From Spirochaetaceae bacterium (lineage in GTDB: Bacteria > Spirochaetota > Spirochaetia > Treponematales > Breznakiellaceae): DNA of 12,406 bases. The notes under the pieces are model-generated. The model was given only the letters and a program-made list of their open reading frames with translations. It was not told the DNA's origin and searched no databases. This document shows, piece after piece, positions 1 to 6,903 of the stretch (its first letter is position 1; each line of letters begins with the position of its first letter). Made by a program: the position numbers and the translations under genes. The stretch lies in the NCBI GenBank assembly GCA_031267475.1, contig JAIRZA010000173.1, positions 1 through 12,406 on the forward strand, given 5' to 3'.

Positions 1-240
1 AACGCGCACTGCCGCGCCGGAGGGTTCCGAAGTAAAAGCGACAAGGCTGCCGCGCCGCGTAATTCCAGGAAATATGAGGAGAAAAAAAAGAATAATTATA
101 ATAATGAGTGAATATATAACCGTCACATAAACGCCGGGACGCAGTCCGAAAACCGGCGAAAGTTTTACGTTGTCCTGATCGCCGGTGTTTTTTACGTTGT
201 CTTTACCGGCGGTTCCGGATGCTGTTTTTCTCTGAAACAT
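1..240 (-). CDS. Membrane-anchored protein entering a PEGA-like domain, 3' part outside the window
   Basis: Eighty codons are visible, from ATG at 240-238 to the left edge with no stop, so the gene is truncated by the window. Residues 1-37 are polar and probably cytoplasmic. Residues about 38-57 form one very hydrophobic helix (YSLIIIIILFFLLIF), followed by TRR, a normal anchor edge. From residue 65 the sequence LVAFTSEPSGAAVRV matches the opening strand of PEGA domains, which usually begin with a 'TSEPSGAxVxV' pattern and sit in surface or envelope proteins. The start is fixed: reading upstream in frame, a TAA stop lies at 255-253 and no other start codon intervenes. No Shine-Dalgarno sequence precedes it. 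The gene diverges from the one at 345. The PEGA assignment rests on about 15 residues, and the rest of the protein is unknown. Confidence 0.75.
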   Translation of the reverse strand, partial: MFQRKTASGTAGKDNVKNTGDQDNVKLSPVFGLRPGVYVTVIYSLIIIIILFFLLIFPGITRRGSLVAFTSEPSGAAVRV

Positions 241-300
241 TTTGTTATTGTATTATAAGGGTTCTCTTATGCCTAGCTGGAACAGAAGCGGCGGGATGAT

Positions 301-328
301 AGCGCGGAGCGCATAGAAGCCCGCTGGC
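301..328. repeat. Dispersed intergenic repeat, copy 1 (inverted copy at 12071-12098)
   Basis: These 28 bases match the reverse complement of 12071-12098 at 27 of 28 positions. The core contains AGCGCGGAGCGCAT and CCGCTGGC. The copy lies between the divergent genes at 240 and 345, and its right flank runs into the Shine-Dalgarno sequence GGGGAGGA (333-340) of the 345 gene. It contains the small palindrome GCGC-GGA-GCGC. Both copies are intergenic, which suggests a genome-wide repeat family rather than a gene remnant. Confidence 0.75.
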
Positions 329-344
329 AGGCGGGGAGGAAATC

Positions 345-1373
345 ATGCAGACACTTGAAAATTTTTGGTACACCATAGGAAACATAACACCTCTGTTTAT
401 AATCGCCGGCGGCTTAATGAGCATCACAGCCGTAATATTTTTCGCAACAACCAAAATAAGCAAACACCACCCGTACATAGCGACAATAACGTCAACAATC
501 CTAAGCTGCGCAATAATGACACCCACAACAACCGCGTTCAACCACTACATAGCAATAAAAGATAAAACAAACATAATCAACAAAGAAAACGCCAAAATGG
601 AACAACTAATAGCAAAAAACAAAATAAAAACACTAGAACTAGAAAAACTAGAAAATCAAATCACAATATCAAAACAAACAATAGAAATCGAAACACTAAA
701 CGACAACATCAAACTACTAGAAAGCGCGCAAATAAGCGCGCAAAGCTTTGAAAAAATACTAGAACTAGCACTACTACAAACAAACATAAAACAAACACTA
801 GTAAAAAAAAACATAATCAGCCAAACAACACAAGGCTGGGGCATACAAGCCGATTATTATAACAACGAGGCGCTCGTAGTAATCGCCCATAATATCGATG
901 CAAAATTTGGAATCGACCTTAGCACAGTCAAAATAGCCAAACTAGATGAAAACACCGTAAACATAAGCGGAATCACCCCAAAATTCATCGGAGCCCAAAA
1001 AAACCTCACAGACACAATAATAAAAGAAATAAGACGAAACAATTACAAAAACGGCGTCATATCCAGCGTAGTCGTCCAAAACGACACAGCATCCCTAAAC
1101 CTCGCCGACAAAGAAGCAAAAAAATATGAAAACGAATTTCAAATAAAACTAAGCGAAGGCGTCGAACTAGAATTCATGAACGACGCAGTAAATCAACTAG
1201 CGCAAAATTTCATCAAAGTAATGCTCGCCCCGCTCTATAGAAACATAAAGTTCGACAACAACGAACACCAAAACGCGCTGCCATTCATGGAATACCTCAA
1301 AAAAGAACTACAAGACACACAAGATAAAAAAAACGAACTCCTAGACACCGCGACCGCCCCGCGAACCAATTGA
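345..1373 (+). CDS. Unrecognised membrane protein: two helices, coiled coil, possible DUF4230-like C-terminal domain
   Basis: The product has 342 residues. GGGGAGGA at 333-340 lies four bases before the ATG and supports this start. Residues about 14-34 and 44-66 are hydrophobic helices joined by a short KISKHHPY loop. Residues about 72-130 are a Lys/Glu/Leu/Ile-rich heptad-like stretch expected to be a coiled coil. The part from about 140 to 330 looks globular, and its segment AKFGIDLSTVKIAKLDENTV resembles the 'GIDLSxI' region of DUF4230 proteins; that is a weak, from-memory similarity. There is no signal peptide or lipobox. The coding strand is strongly A-rich and T-poor, with CTA for most leucines and ATA and ACA throughout. 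A 99-base gap with no clear terminator separates it from the lipoprotein genes, so co-transcription is possible. Function unknown. Confidence 0.8.
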   Translation: MQTLENFWYTIGNITPLFIIAGGLMSITAVIFFATTKISKHHPYIATITSTILSCAIMTPTTTAFNHYIAIKDKTNIINKENAKMEQLIAKNKIKTLELEKLENQITISKQTIEIETLNDNIKLLESAQISAQSFEKILELALLQTNIKQTLVKKNIISQTTQGWGIQADYYNNEALVVIAHNIDAKFGIDLSTVKIAKLDENTVNISGITPKFIGAQKNLTDTIIKEIRRNNYKNGVISSVVVQNDTASLNLADKEAKKYENEFQIKLSEGVELEFMNDAVNQLAQNFIKVMLAPLYRNIKFDNNEHQNALPFMEYLKKELQDTQDKKNELLDTATAPRTN

Positions 1374-1421
1374 TAAAACCCCGCATATAGTTGTAAAATA
1401 CAAACCATTAAAAGCCCGTTT

Positions 1422-1427
1422 TAGAAT
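1422..1427 (+). promoter_or_regulatory. Possible -10 box before the lipoprotein operon
   Basis: TAGAAT matches the sigma-70 -10 consensus at five of six positions and sits about 45 bases before the ATG at 1473. No convincing -35 hexamer lies 16-18 bases upstream. The box overlaps a small inverted repeat (CGTTTT at 1417-1422, AAAACG at 1428-1433). The operon could instead be read through from the gene at 345. Confidence 0.25.
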
Positions 1428-1472
1428 AAAACGAGAAATAAAGCCAGCTTCATAACTTTAAGGAGACAACAA

Positions 1473-2108
1473 ATGAAACATCTTTTCATAAGAAAAATTT
1501 CACACGCGACACTAGCCGCCGCGGTCGCGGCAATACTACTAGCATCGTGCTCGTCCGCGCCAAAAGTAACACGAGTAGACAGACAAGCCGATTTAAGCGG
1601 CTATTGGAACGATAACGACGTTCAGCAAGTATGCAATGAACTAATACAAAGCTGCGTTGATTCAACCAATGTAGACCGCTTTATAAACATATACGCGCAG
1701 AACCATAAAGGCGAATCACCCGCCGCCATAGTCCTGCCCTTCAAAAACGCTTCAAGCGAACACATAGATATGCAAATCGTTTCCAACAGCCTCCGCGCCA
1801 GCATACTAAACAGCGGTAAATTAGATTTCGTTGAAAGCGGATCCGCCCGCGAAGCCATAAGAGCCGAACGCGCCGACCAAAGCAACAACAACGCGAGCGA
1901 AGAAACAGCCGCCGCAATGGGACAGGAGACAGGAGCCGCCATTGCGTTTACCGGCGAAGTACGCTCAATCGTTGACACGGCGGGCAACGTTTCAACACGA
2001 ACCTACTATGTCAAAGCAACACTCACGAACATGGAAACCGACAGAATTCTGTGGGAAGGAGAAGACACAGTGCGGAAAAACATAAAACGCTCCCCGTTTA
2101 AACTATGA
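1473..2108 (+). CDS. LpoB-like lipoprotein (penicillin-binding protein activator family)
   Basis: The product has 211 residues. The start follows AAGGAGA (1460-1466) at good spacing. The N-terminus is a lipoprotein signal: a basic region, a hydrophobic stretch, then the lipobox LLASC with lipidated Cys at residue 26. The mature part starts with the LpoB-family landmark 'LSGYWND' (residues 41-47) and continues with VLPFKNASSEHID, a typical first strand of the LpoB/CsgG-like fold, and an EGEDTVRK-type end. In Enterobacteria LpoB is an outer-membrane lipoprotein that reaches through the periplasm to activate the peptidoglycan synthase PBP1B. Whether this homologue does so is inferred. Its stop overlaps the next start in ATGA, which indicates translational coupling. 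Codon use is A-rich at the 5' end and becomes more ordinary downstream. Confidence 0.85.
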   Translation: MKHLFIRKISHATLAAAVAAILLASCSSAPKVTRVDRQADLSGYWNDNDVQQVCNELIQSCVDSTNVDRFINIYAQNHKGESPAAIVLPFKNASSEHIDMQIVSNSLRASILNSGKLDFVESGSAREAIRAERADQSNNNASEETAAAMGQETGAAIAFTGEVRSIVDTAGNVSTRTYYVKATLTNMETDRILWEGEDTVRKNIKRSPFKL

Positions 2109-3451
2109 AAAACAGCTTCATAGGCGCGTTTCTTCTACTCCTGTGCGTATCATGCGCTACAAACGGGCGGGTTTACAGCGGCATAGACAACTCTGTACAA
2201 ATTTCCGACTTTGAAAAAGGCGTTGCACTTATCGATAACGCCCAGAAAAGCAAAAAACCCATATACCCGCCCAAAAACGAGATACTTTTGTATTTGGACA
2301 AAGGACTCTTGGAGCATTACGCGGATATGTATCAGGCATCGTCTAATGACCTGGCGCGCGCTGAAAGACTAATAGAAGACGCGGTTACAAAAAGCCTCAG
2401 CGAGGGGGCTGCGTCTTACATATTAAACGACAATGTGAAAAGCTATGTTGGCGAAGACTACGAGAACATCTATATCAACGTTTTTAACGCGCTAAACTAT
2501 TACCACACAGGCAGCATTGACGGCGCCCTCGTTGAAGTACGCAAAACGAACGAAAAACTACGCGCATTATCCAGCGAATACGATAAAATAAATCAAGAAA
2601 TGAAAAATAAATACAAAAGCGATCTTTCTGGAATAAAGCTGCCTGACGCCAAACCGGTAAATTTTACAAATTCGGCCCTCGCTGATTATCTAGGAGCGCT
2701 GTTTTACCGCGCGGACGGCGCTTATGACGACGCTCGTATAAACCTATTGCAGCTTAGAAGCGCGTTTTTGACAGAACCGGGCGTATATTACAACCAAATT
2801 CCGCGCGACCTTGTCTTATCAGGCGGCGAAGGCGACGAAACGGCCGAAGAATTACAGATACAAAAGAAAAAGGCCCGTGTTAATCTTGTGTGCTTTACCG
2901 GACTTTCACCAATAAAAAAGGAAGAAGTAATACCCTTCATGCTGCCGTTTAAGTACGGCTTGGATTACGCCTATCTGCGCCTTCCGGCGCTGAGCCCGCG
3001 CAAGGATACAATCAGCTCAATCGAAATGACAATAGACGGCGGCGGGCGGGTAAAATTAGACCTGCTGGAAGACGTTGGCAAAGCTGTGCAGGAAACATAC
3101 AAGATGAAATACAACTCGGTTTTGCTAAAGACGCTGATACGCTTGGTAGTCAAATACGCCTCCGTGTATGTTCTCGCCGAAGCCGCCGCGCAGGGAAGCG
3201 GGTCTGAATCCGCCGGAACGCTAACGGCTTTAGCCGCGAAAGTCGCTTTCGACGCGACAGAACGCGCCGATACAAGAATGGAGCGATACCTTCCCGCCAA
3301 GGCGTGGATAGGGGCGGTCAACATAGAGCCGGGATCGCATACTATCAAAATAAATTACTATTCCGAGGCAAAACTAATAGCCAGCGAAGAGAAGGTAATA
3401 AACGCCGCGGAAGGGCGGCTAAATTTAGTGGAGGGAATATGTTTAAAGTAA
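2105..3451 (+). CDS. COG3014-like lipoprotein with helical repeats
   Basis: The product has 448 residues. Translation begins in the ATGA overlap with the preceding gene. The signal ends in LCVSC with the modified Cys at residue 17. The first 230 or so residues are helical and TPR-like: the segments 'YLDKGLLEHYADMYQASSNDLARAERL', 'ENIYINVFNALNYYHTGSIDGALVEVRK' and 'DYLGALFYRADGAYDDARINL' show the alternating small/large pattern of such repeats. The C-terminal half is predicted to be beta-rich, with a small-residue helix at AEAAAQGSGSESAG. This resembles the uncharacterised lipoprotein family COG3014, which is often encoded beside LpoB-like and LPP20-like lipoproteins. It is probably an outer-membrane-attached periplasmic partner; its molecular role is unknown. 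The stop lies 13 bases inside the next gene. Confidence 0.8.
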   Translation: MKNSFIGAFLLLLCVSCATNGRVYSGIDNSVQISDFEKGVALIDNAQKSKKPIYPPKNEILLYLDKGLLEHYADMYQASSNDLARAERLIEDAVTKSLSEGAASYILNDNVKSYVGEDYENIYINVFNALNYYHTGSIDGALVEVRKTNEKLRALSSEYDKINQEMKNKYKSDLSGIKLPDAKPVNFTNSALADYLGALFYRADGAYDDARINLLQLRSAFLTEPGVYYNQIPRDLVLSGGEGDETAEELQIQKKKARVNLVCFTGLSPIKKEEVIPFMLPFKYGLDYAYLRLPALSPRKDTISSIEMTIDGGGRVKLDLLEDVGKAVQETYKMKYNSVLLKTLIRLVVKYASVYVLAEAAAQGSGSESAGTLTALAAKVAFDATERADTRMERYLPAKAWIGAVNIEPGSHTIKINYYSEAKLIASEEKVINAAEGRLNLVEGICLK

Positions 3452-4578
3452 ATATTTTTTTAGCCGCGGGCTTAGCCGTGCTGCTGGGCGGCTGCGCCAG
3501 CGCCCCAACAGATATAGACGCGGAAGCCTCAGCCGCCGCTCAGGCGGCTTTGAACGCGATGCAGGGCGGAGAGTCCGCCGCTTTGCCGTCAGCCCTAAAC
3601 GCGCCTAACGGCGAGCCGGCGTGGATTTCGTCCCCTTACAACGTTTACGATAAAAACGCATACGTTGCCGCCGTAGGCTCCGGCGGCAACAGAGCCGCCG
3701 CGGAGCGCGGCGCGTTTGCCGCCTTGACAGCCGTCTTTGGACAGTCGGTGGAGGCTGAATTTTCAAACCTGACGAATTACAGCGAAGCCATACACAACGG
3801 CTCTATCGCGGTGTCCGAAAACAACGCGGTGCGGGAAGCCGTCAAGACATCTTCCGCAATGGACAGCCTTATTGGAGCCGAGATTACCGGCGTATGGCAG
3901 AACAGCGCGGACAAATACTGGTACGCTGTCGCCGTGCTGGATAAAAAGAAAGCCTCGTCCTTATATTCCGAGCTGATACGCGGAAACATACGCCTGATAG
4001 ACGAAATTACCACCATACCGGATACAGAAAGCAACAGTTTGGAGGCATTTTCACGCTATCAACTTGCCGCGACAATCGCCGGCGCGAATGAACTATACGG
4101 CAACCTTTTGTCCGTGATCGCCGGAGGAACACCCGCCGCCGCTAATTTGCCGCAGATAAGGAACAGCGCTTATTACCACTTGGAGGCGGCGAAAATCGCC
4201 CGCGGCATACCCATAGCGGTAAAAGTTACAGGCGATATGCAAAACCGCATAGGAAACGCCTTTGCCGTCTCGTTAGGCAGAATCGGGTTTAAGAGCGGCG
4301 GAAACAACAACCGCTACATATTGAGCGCCGAGGTAAGCTTAACAGACGCTAATCTTTCGGGTAATCAGTTTCAGTTTTGCCGCTATAATGTGGACGCGTA
4401 TTTAATTGATACCGCGAACGGCGGCAGACTCGCGCCGTATAACATCAGCGGGCGCGAAGGACATACGGCTATGAGCGAGGCGGAGCTTCGCGCTGTAAAC
4501 GCCGCGGTAAAGAAGATAGACGCGGAGTACGAAAATGTTTTTGACAACTTTTTTTCAAGTAATTTGCTTAGACAATAA
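3439..4578 (+). CDS. LPP20-family lipoprotein
   Basis: The start chosen is ATG 3439, not the longer in-frame extension from 3304. It is preceded by GGAGG (3430-3434) and begins a proper lipoprotein signal, MFKVNIFLAAGLAVLLGGC, with Cys at residue 19. The product has 379 residues. After an Ala-rich linker the LPP20-type region follows: 'PAWISSPYNVYDKNAYVAAVGSGG' and then 'RAAAERGAFAALTAVFGQSVEAE', where a short-chain 'xxGxG' strand leads into an Ala-rich helix. It continues with 'YWYAVAVLDKKKA', a motif typical of this family. A second C-terminal module ('IPIAVKVTGDMQNRIGNAF...', 'ILSAEVSLTD') resembles the alpha/beta fold found in LpoB/CsgG-like proteins. It is the last gene of the lipoprotein operon. 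Its role is unknown but probably in the outer envelope. Confidence 0.8.
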   Translation: MFKVNIFLAAGLAVLLGGCASAPTDIDAEASAAAQAALNAMQGGESAALPSALNAPNGEPAWISSPYNVYDKNAYVAAVGSGGNRAAAERGAFAALTAVFGQSVEAEFSNLTNYSEAIHNGSIAVSENNAVREAVKTSSAMDSLIGAEITGVWQNSADKYWYAVAVLDKKKASSLYSELIRGNIRLIDEITTIPDTESNSLEAFSRYQLAATIAGANELYGNLLSVIAGGTPAAANLPQIRNSAYYHLEAAKIARGIPIAVKVTGDMQNRIGNAFAVSLGRIGFKSGGNNNRYILSAEVSLTDANLSGNQFQFCRYNVDAYLIDTANGGRLAPYNISGREGHTAMSEAELRAVNAAVKKIDAEYENVFDNFFSSNLLRQ

Positions 4579-4602
4579 ATGAAGCCGTTCAGAGACTTTG
4601 TA

Positions 4603-4639
4603 GTATGCTGGGGGGGGGGGGGATGTCCGGGAAGCATAC
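4603..4639. repeat. Thirteen-G tract enclosed by a 7-bp inverted repeat
   Basis: Positions 4610-4622 are an uninterrupted run of 13 guanines. It is bracketed by GTATGCT (4603-4609) and AGCATAC (4633-4639), which are exact reverse complements. The tract lies 31 bases after the stop of the LPP20-like gene and 72 bases from the stop of the convergent methyltransferase, so it lies outside both coding regions. A short ORF starting at 4579 reads through the G run but then lies entirely antisense to the methyltransferase and is not credible as a gene. Confidence 0.85.
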
Positions 4640-4694
4640 GGCTTGCTAGACAGCCCCCTGCATTTGCCGCGCCGTTTGAATTATCCGGTAATGG

Positions 4695-6443
4695 TCAAAA
4701 CAATTCTTTTTGTTGGGCGCTTCTTTCCGCTTTTTTCATGACTTCTAAACTTAAAGGCAAATTCAATCGCGCGCCGGATAGTATTTCTTTAATCGATACA
4801 ATGCTTATTTTATCATATTCTGTTCCCAGAAAACTGTGCGTAAATTTCCCGTAGGTCTTCGCTTCCTTAAGCAGATTGGGGGCATCATACAGGGTGATTA
4901 ACACACCACAAGCGGCTTTTTCTCTTTCAACAGTACCATATAAATCACGTACAAAATGAGGAATCATAGTGATATTTGATTTAACGCTAAAAATAACTTT
5001 CTTTATCAACGCTTCTCCAGCAGGACTGCCGTCAACAAAATACGCAATGCCGTCAATACCCCTGTCCCCGCCTTTTTTAGCATTTATCGCGGCCTTATTA
5101 TTTGAATATAGCAACACCGACCATTTTTCAAATTCTTTTCTTGTTTTATCGTTTGGGTTGTCAGCCAAACTTACCGCTGAATTAAAATCACGCGGCGCTC
5201 CGTTAAGTTCAATATTTTCCAGTATTTTTTCACCAAAGGAGCCGGCCAATCTTCGTAAAATTAAACTGATACTATGGTATGTTATGTCGATGCCTATCCA
5301 ATTACGCCCGGTATCCTGCGCTACAGATACCGTCGTTCCACAACCACAATATGCGTCAAGGACCAAATCGCCTTCATTTGTGCATGACTTTATAATACGG
5401 CGTAAAAGCCCTTCTGGTTTTTGCGTAGGATAACCGAGTCTTTCTTTGTCTTTAGGTGAAAGCCACCTGACATCCTCGTCTATGCCGTGTGTGGTTCCAA
5501 AAACAGTTTTACCGGTATATGGTTGAAACGCCCATATATCAGAGACCGGCTGCCCGTCATTCTGATATATCTTGTGTTCATATATTGGCCAAGCTTGCCC
5601 TTCAATTATTTTTATATATCCTTTTTCGTAAAAATATTCTAGTTTCTCCAAAACATTTAATGCGGAAAGGTCGTCATCAATATCGTCTAATAAAGCCCCG
5701 GGAATAGCCCAATGGCGGCCTTTTTGTGTAGGATCAAAACCACGCCACGGTTTGCCGGAATCGCCGTTTCTTGTGCCGGAACCGGTGAGTACATTACCGT
5801 AATAATTTGTCCGGTAACTATTATTTTCTTTTATAAAATACTCGTCTACATGACCGAGCATATAAGGACGCTTCGGATTGTTCCATGTAAAATTTGAAGT
5901 CTTTGAATAAAATAAAATAATATCATGAATAGGCCCAAATCGTTTTATTTTATTATGCGCCCCTGTTCTTCTCCAAACGATCTCATTCTGAAATTGGCCT
6001 TTTCGGGAACAAAATATACTATCACAAATTATTTTTAAATAATGACTGGCGGTTGGATCACAATGTAAAAAGAATGTCCCATCGAAAGTTAATATACGGT
6101 AAACTTCCTGTATCCTTTGTGTAAGGTTGACCAAATAGGACAACAGTGTTCCTTTTTTTAAAACATTCTCAAGTCCAATGATGAGTTCAACGGTTTGGCT
6201 GGAATAGCCGCCGGCGGCATTCGTTTTTATTTCCGTCAAAGAATATTCGGCAGAATCATCCCAAGTCCATGTGTCAACAAATGCCTGAGTCTGGGCAAAA
6301 TCTTCTTCACCAATATTATTATAAATTAAATTATAATTTCGTTTTGAATTAAAAGGCGGGTCAATATAACATAATTTTACTGAGTCATCCTTGATATATT
6401 TTCTTAAAACGTCTATGTTGTCTCCGTAATACAAGCTATTCAT
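4695..6443 (-). CDS. Beta-class DNA (N4/N6) methyltransferase fused to an Mrr-like nuclease domain
   Basis: The product has 582 residues from ATG 6443. The N-terminus MNSLYYGDNIDVL is the usual opening of this family, and GGGAG lies about 13 bases upstream. A longer reading from TTG at 6491 would begin inside a repeat and is rejected. Catalytic motif IV is DPPF (28-31). The SAM-binding motif follows at LDAYCGCGTT (362-371), and this order makes it beta-class. PTQKPEGLLRRII just before it is the usual motif X region. The variable middle (about 90-340) should hold target recognition. After about residue 435 comes a second domain with GGDRGIDG (458-465) and VIFSVKS (483-489), which fits a PD-(D/E)xK nuclease fold of the Mrr type in which the acidic residue of the ExK motif is Ser. 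It modifies adenine or cytosine in a DNA site that cannot be read from the sequence. No separate restriction gene is adjacent. Confidence 0.88.
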   Translation of the reverse strand: MNSLYYGDNIDVLRKYIKDDSVKLCYIDPPFNSKRNYNLIYNNIGEEDFAQTQAFVDTWTWDDSAEYSLTEIKTNAAGGYSSQTVELIIGLENVLKKGTLLSYLVNLTQRIQEVYRILTFDGTFFLHCDPTASHYLKIICDSIFCSRKGQFQNEIVWRRTGAHNKIKRFGPIHDIILFYSKTSNFTWNNPKRPYMLGHVDEYFIKENNSYRTNYYGNVLTGSGTRNGDSGKPWRGFDPTQKGRHWAIPGALLDDIDDDLSALNVLEKLEYFYEKGYIKIIEGQAWPIYEHKIYQNDGQPVSDIWAFQPYTGKTVFGTTHGIDEDVRWLSPKDKERLGYPTQKPEGLLRRIIKSCTNEGDLVLDAYCGCGTTVSVAQDTGRNWIGIDITYHSISLILRRLAGSFGEKILENIELNGAPRDFNSAVSLADNPNDKTRKEFEKWSVLLYSNNKAAINAKKGGDRGIDGIAYFVDGSPAGEALIKKVIFSVKSNITMIPHFVRDLYGTVEREKAACGVLITLYDAPNLLKEAKTYGKFTHSFLGTEYDKISIVSIKEILSGARLNLPLSLEVMKKAERSAQQKELF

Positions 6444-6498
6444 ATAAAAGGTATCTCTCCCGCCAATTCTTAAGGTAGAGTTGTTTAACAAATTTCAT

Positions 6499-6641
6499 TT
6501 GTTTAACAATTTCAGTTGTTAAACAACTTCCGCTAAGAAAAGCGATTTTGCCGGATTTTAATCCGCGGCTTTAGCCTAAAAAATCGCAAGACTTGTTTAA
6601 TAACTAACAAGGAATCGAAGGTTCGCGTTATTAAACAAGTC
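6499..6641. repeat. Composite three-hairpin element A
   Basis: Hairpin 1 has 11-bp perfect arms, TTGTTTAACAA (6499-6509) and its complement (6516-6526), around the loop TTTCAG. Hairpin 2 has outer arms GCGATTTT (6542-6549) and AAAATCGC (6580-6587), enclosing two smaller palindromes (CGGATT/AATCCG and GGCT/AGCC). Hairpin 3 has 15-bp perfect arms, GACTTGTTTAATAAC (6590-6604) and its complement (6627-6641), around a 22-base loop. GCAAGA joins hairpins 2 and 3. Hairpins 1 and 3 share the stem core TTGTTTAA. A further TTGTTTAACAA lies at 6481-6491, upstream of the methyltransferase start. See element B for the matching plan. Confidence 0.8.
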
Positions 6642-6644
6642 CAG

Positions 6645-6671
6645 TGTATAAACTTGATTAAAGTTTGTAAA
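6645..6671 (-). promoter_or_regulatory. Possible methyltransferase promoter
   Basis: On the minus strand TTTACA (6671-6666) and TATACA (6650-6645) resemble -35 and -10 hexamers, but the spacer is only 15 bases. The spacer contains AACTTTAATCAAGTTT, a near-palindrome that could be an operator. Transcription from here would run through all of element A before the methyltransferase start at 6443, giving a leader of about 200 bases with strong secondary structure. Confidence 0.3.
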
Positions 6672-6770
6672 TAAGGAAGCGGAATAGGATTTTTTTCTTG
6701 AAAAGTGAAAAAGTCTACTTTCCTTCATAGGCGTCACAATTTAGATGAAATATAATATAGTGCCATGTGA

Positions 6771-6887
6771 GGCTGTTCCAAAACTTCAGTTCTTGGAACA
6801 GCAACCTATAAAAACCGCAGTTTTGTAGCCCGTAGGGCGAAAAACTGCAAGAGCCTGTTCCAAAATAACCGATTTTGGAACAGGCTC
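6771..6887. repeat. Composite three-hairpin element B, possible terminator of the nik/cbi operon
   Basis: Hairpin 1 has arms GCTGTTCCAA (6772-6781) and TTGGAACAGC (6793-6802), with AAC-TTCA-GTT inside. Hairpin 2 has arms GCAGTTTT (6817-6824) and AAAACTGC (6841-6848), with an inner GCCC-GTA-GGGC. Hairpin 3 has 16-bp perfect arms, GAGCCTGTTCCAAAAT (6851-6866) and its complement (6872-6887), around AACCG. GCAAGA again spans the junction of hairpins 2 and 3. The stem core CTGTTCCAAAA is shared by the 5' arms of hairpins 1 and 3, so the element's two ends can also pair with each other. Hairpin 3 begins 16 bases after the cbiO stop and could end that transcript, although the T run (TTTTT) comes several bases after the stem rather than directly at it. 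Confidence 0.8.
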
Positions 6888-6903
6888 ATGTTTCAAAAAA
6901 AAA

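Larger units (their letters stand above)
6444..6903. other. Gene-free stretch with two composite hairpin elements
   Basis: No credible gene was found in these 460 bases between the methyltransferase start and the cbiO stop, both leftward. The content is almost entirely palindromic: element A (6499-6641), an AT-rich connector (6642-6770) that may hold the methyltransferase promoter, and element B (6771-6887). The connector also has the short palindromes AAACTT-GATTA-AAGTTT (6650-6666) and AAAGT-CT-ACTTT. Confidence 0.7.

Noticed and set aside
3304..3438. Extension of the LPP20-like protein
   Set aside because: It would bury the lipoprotein signal inside the protein; ATG 3439 has a strong ribosome site and a proper signal peptide.
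4579..4854. Rightward ORF beginning right after the LPP20-like stop and reading through the G tract
   Set aside because: From 4695 on it is antisense to the methyltransferase, has no family features, and its frame depends on an unstable homopolymer.
6444..6491. Sixteen-residue N-terminal extension of the methyltransferase from TTG 6491
   Set aside because: The start codon lies in a TTGTTTAACAA repeat copy; MNSLYYGDN at 6443 is the normal family start.
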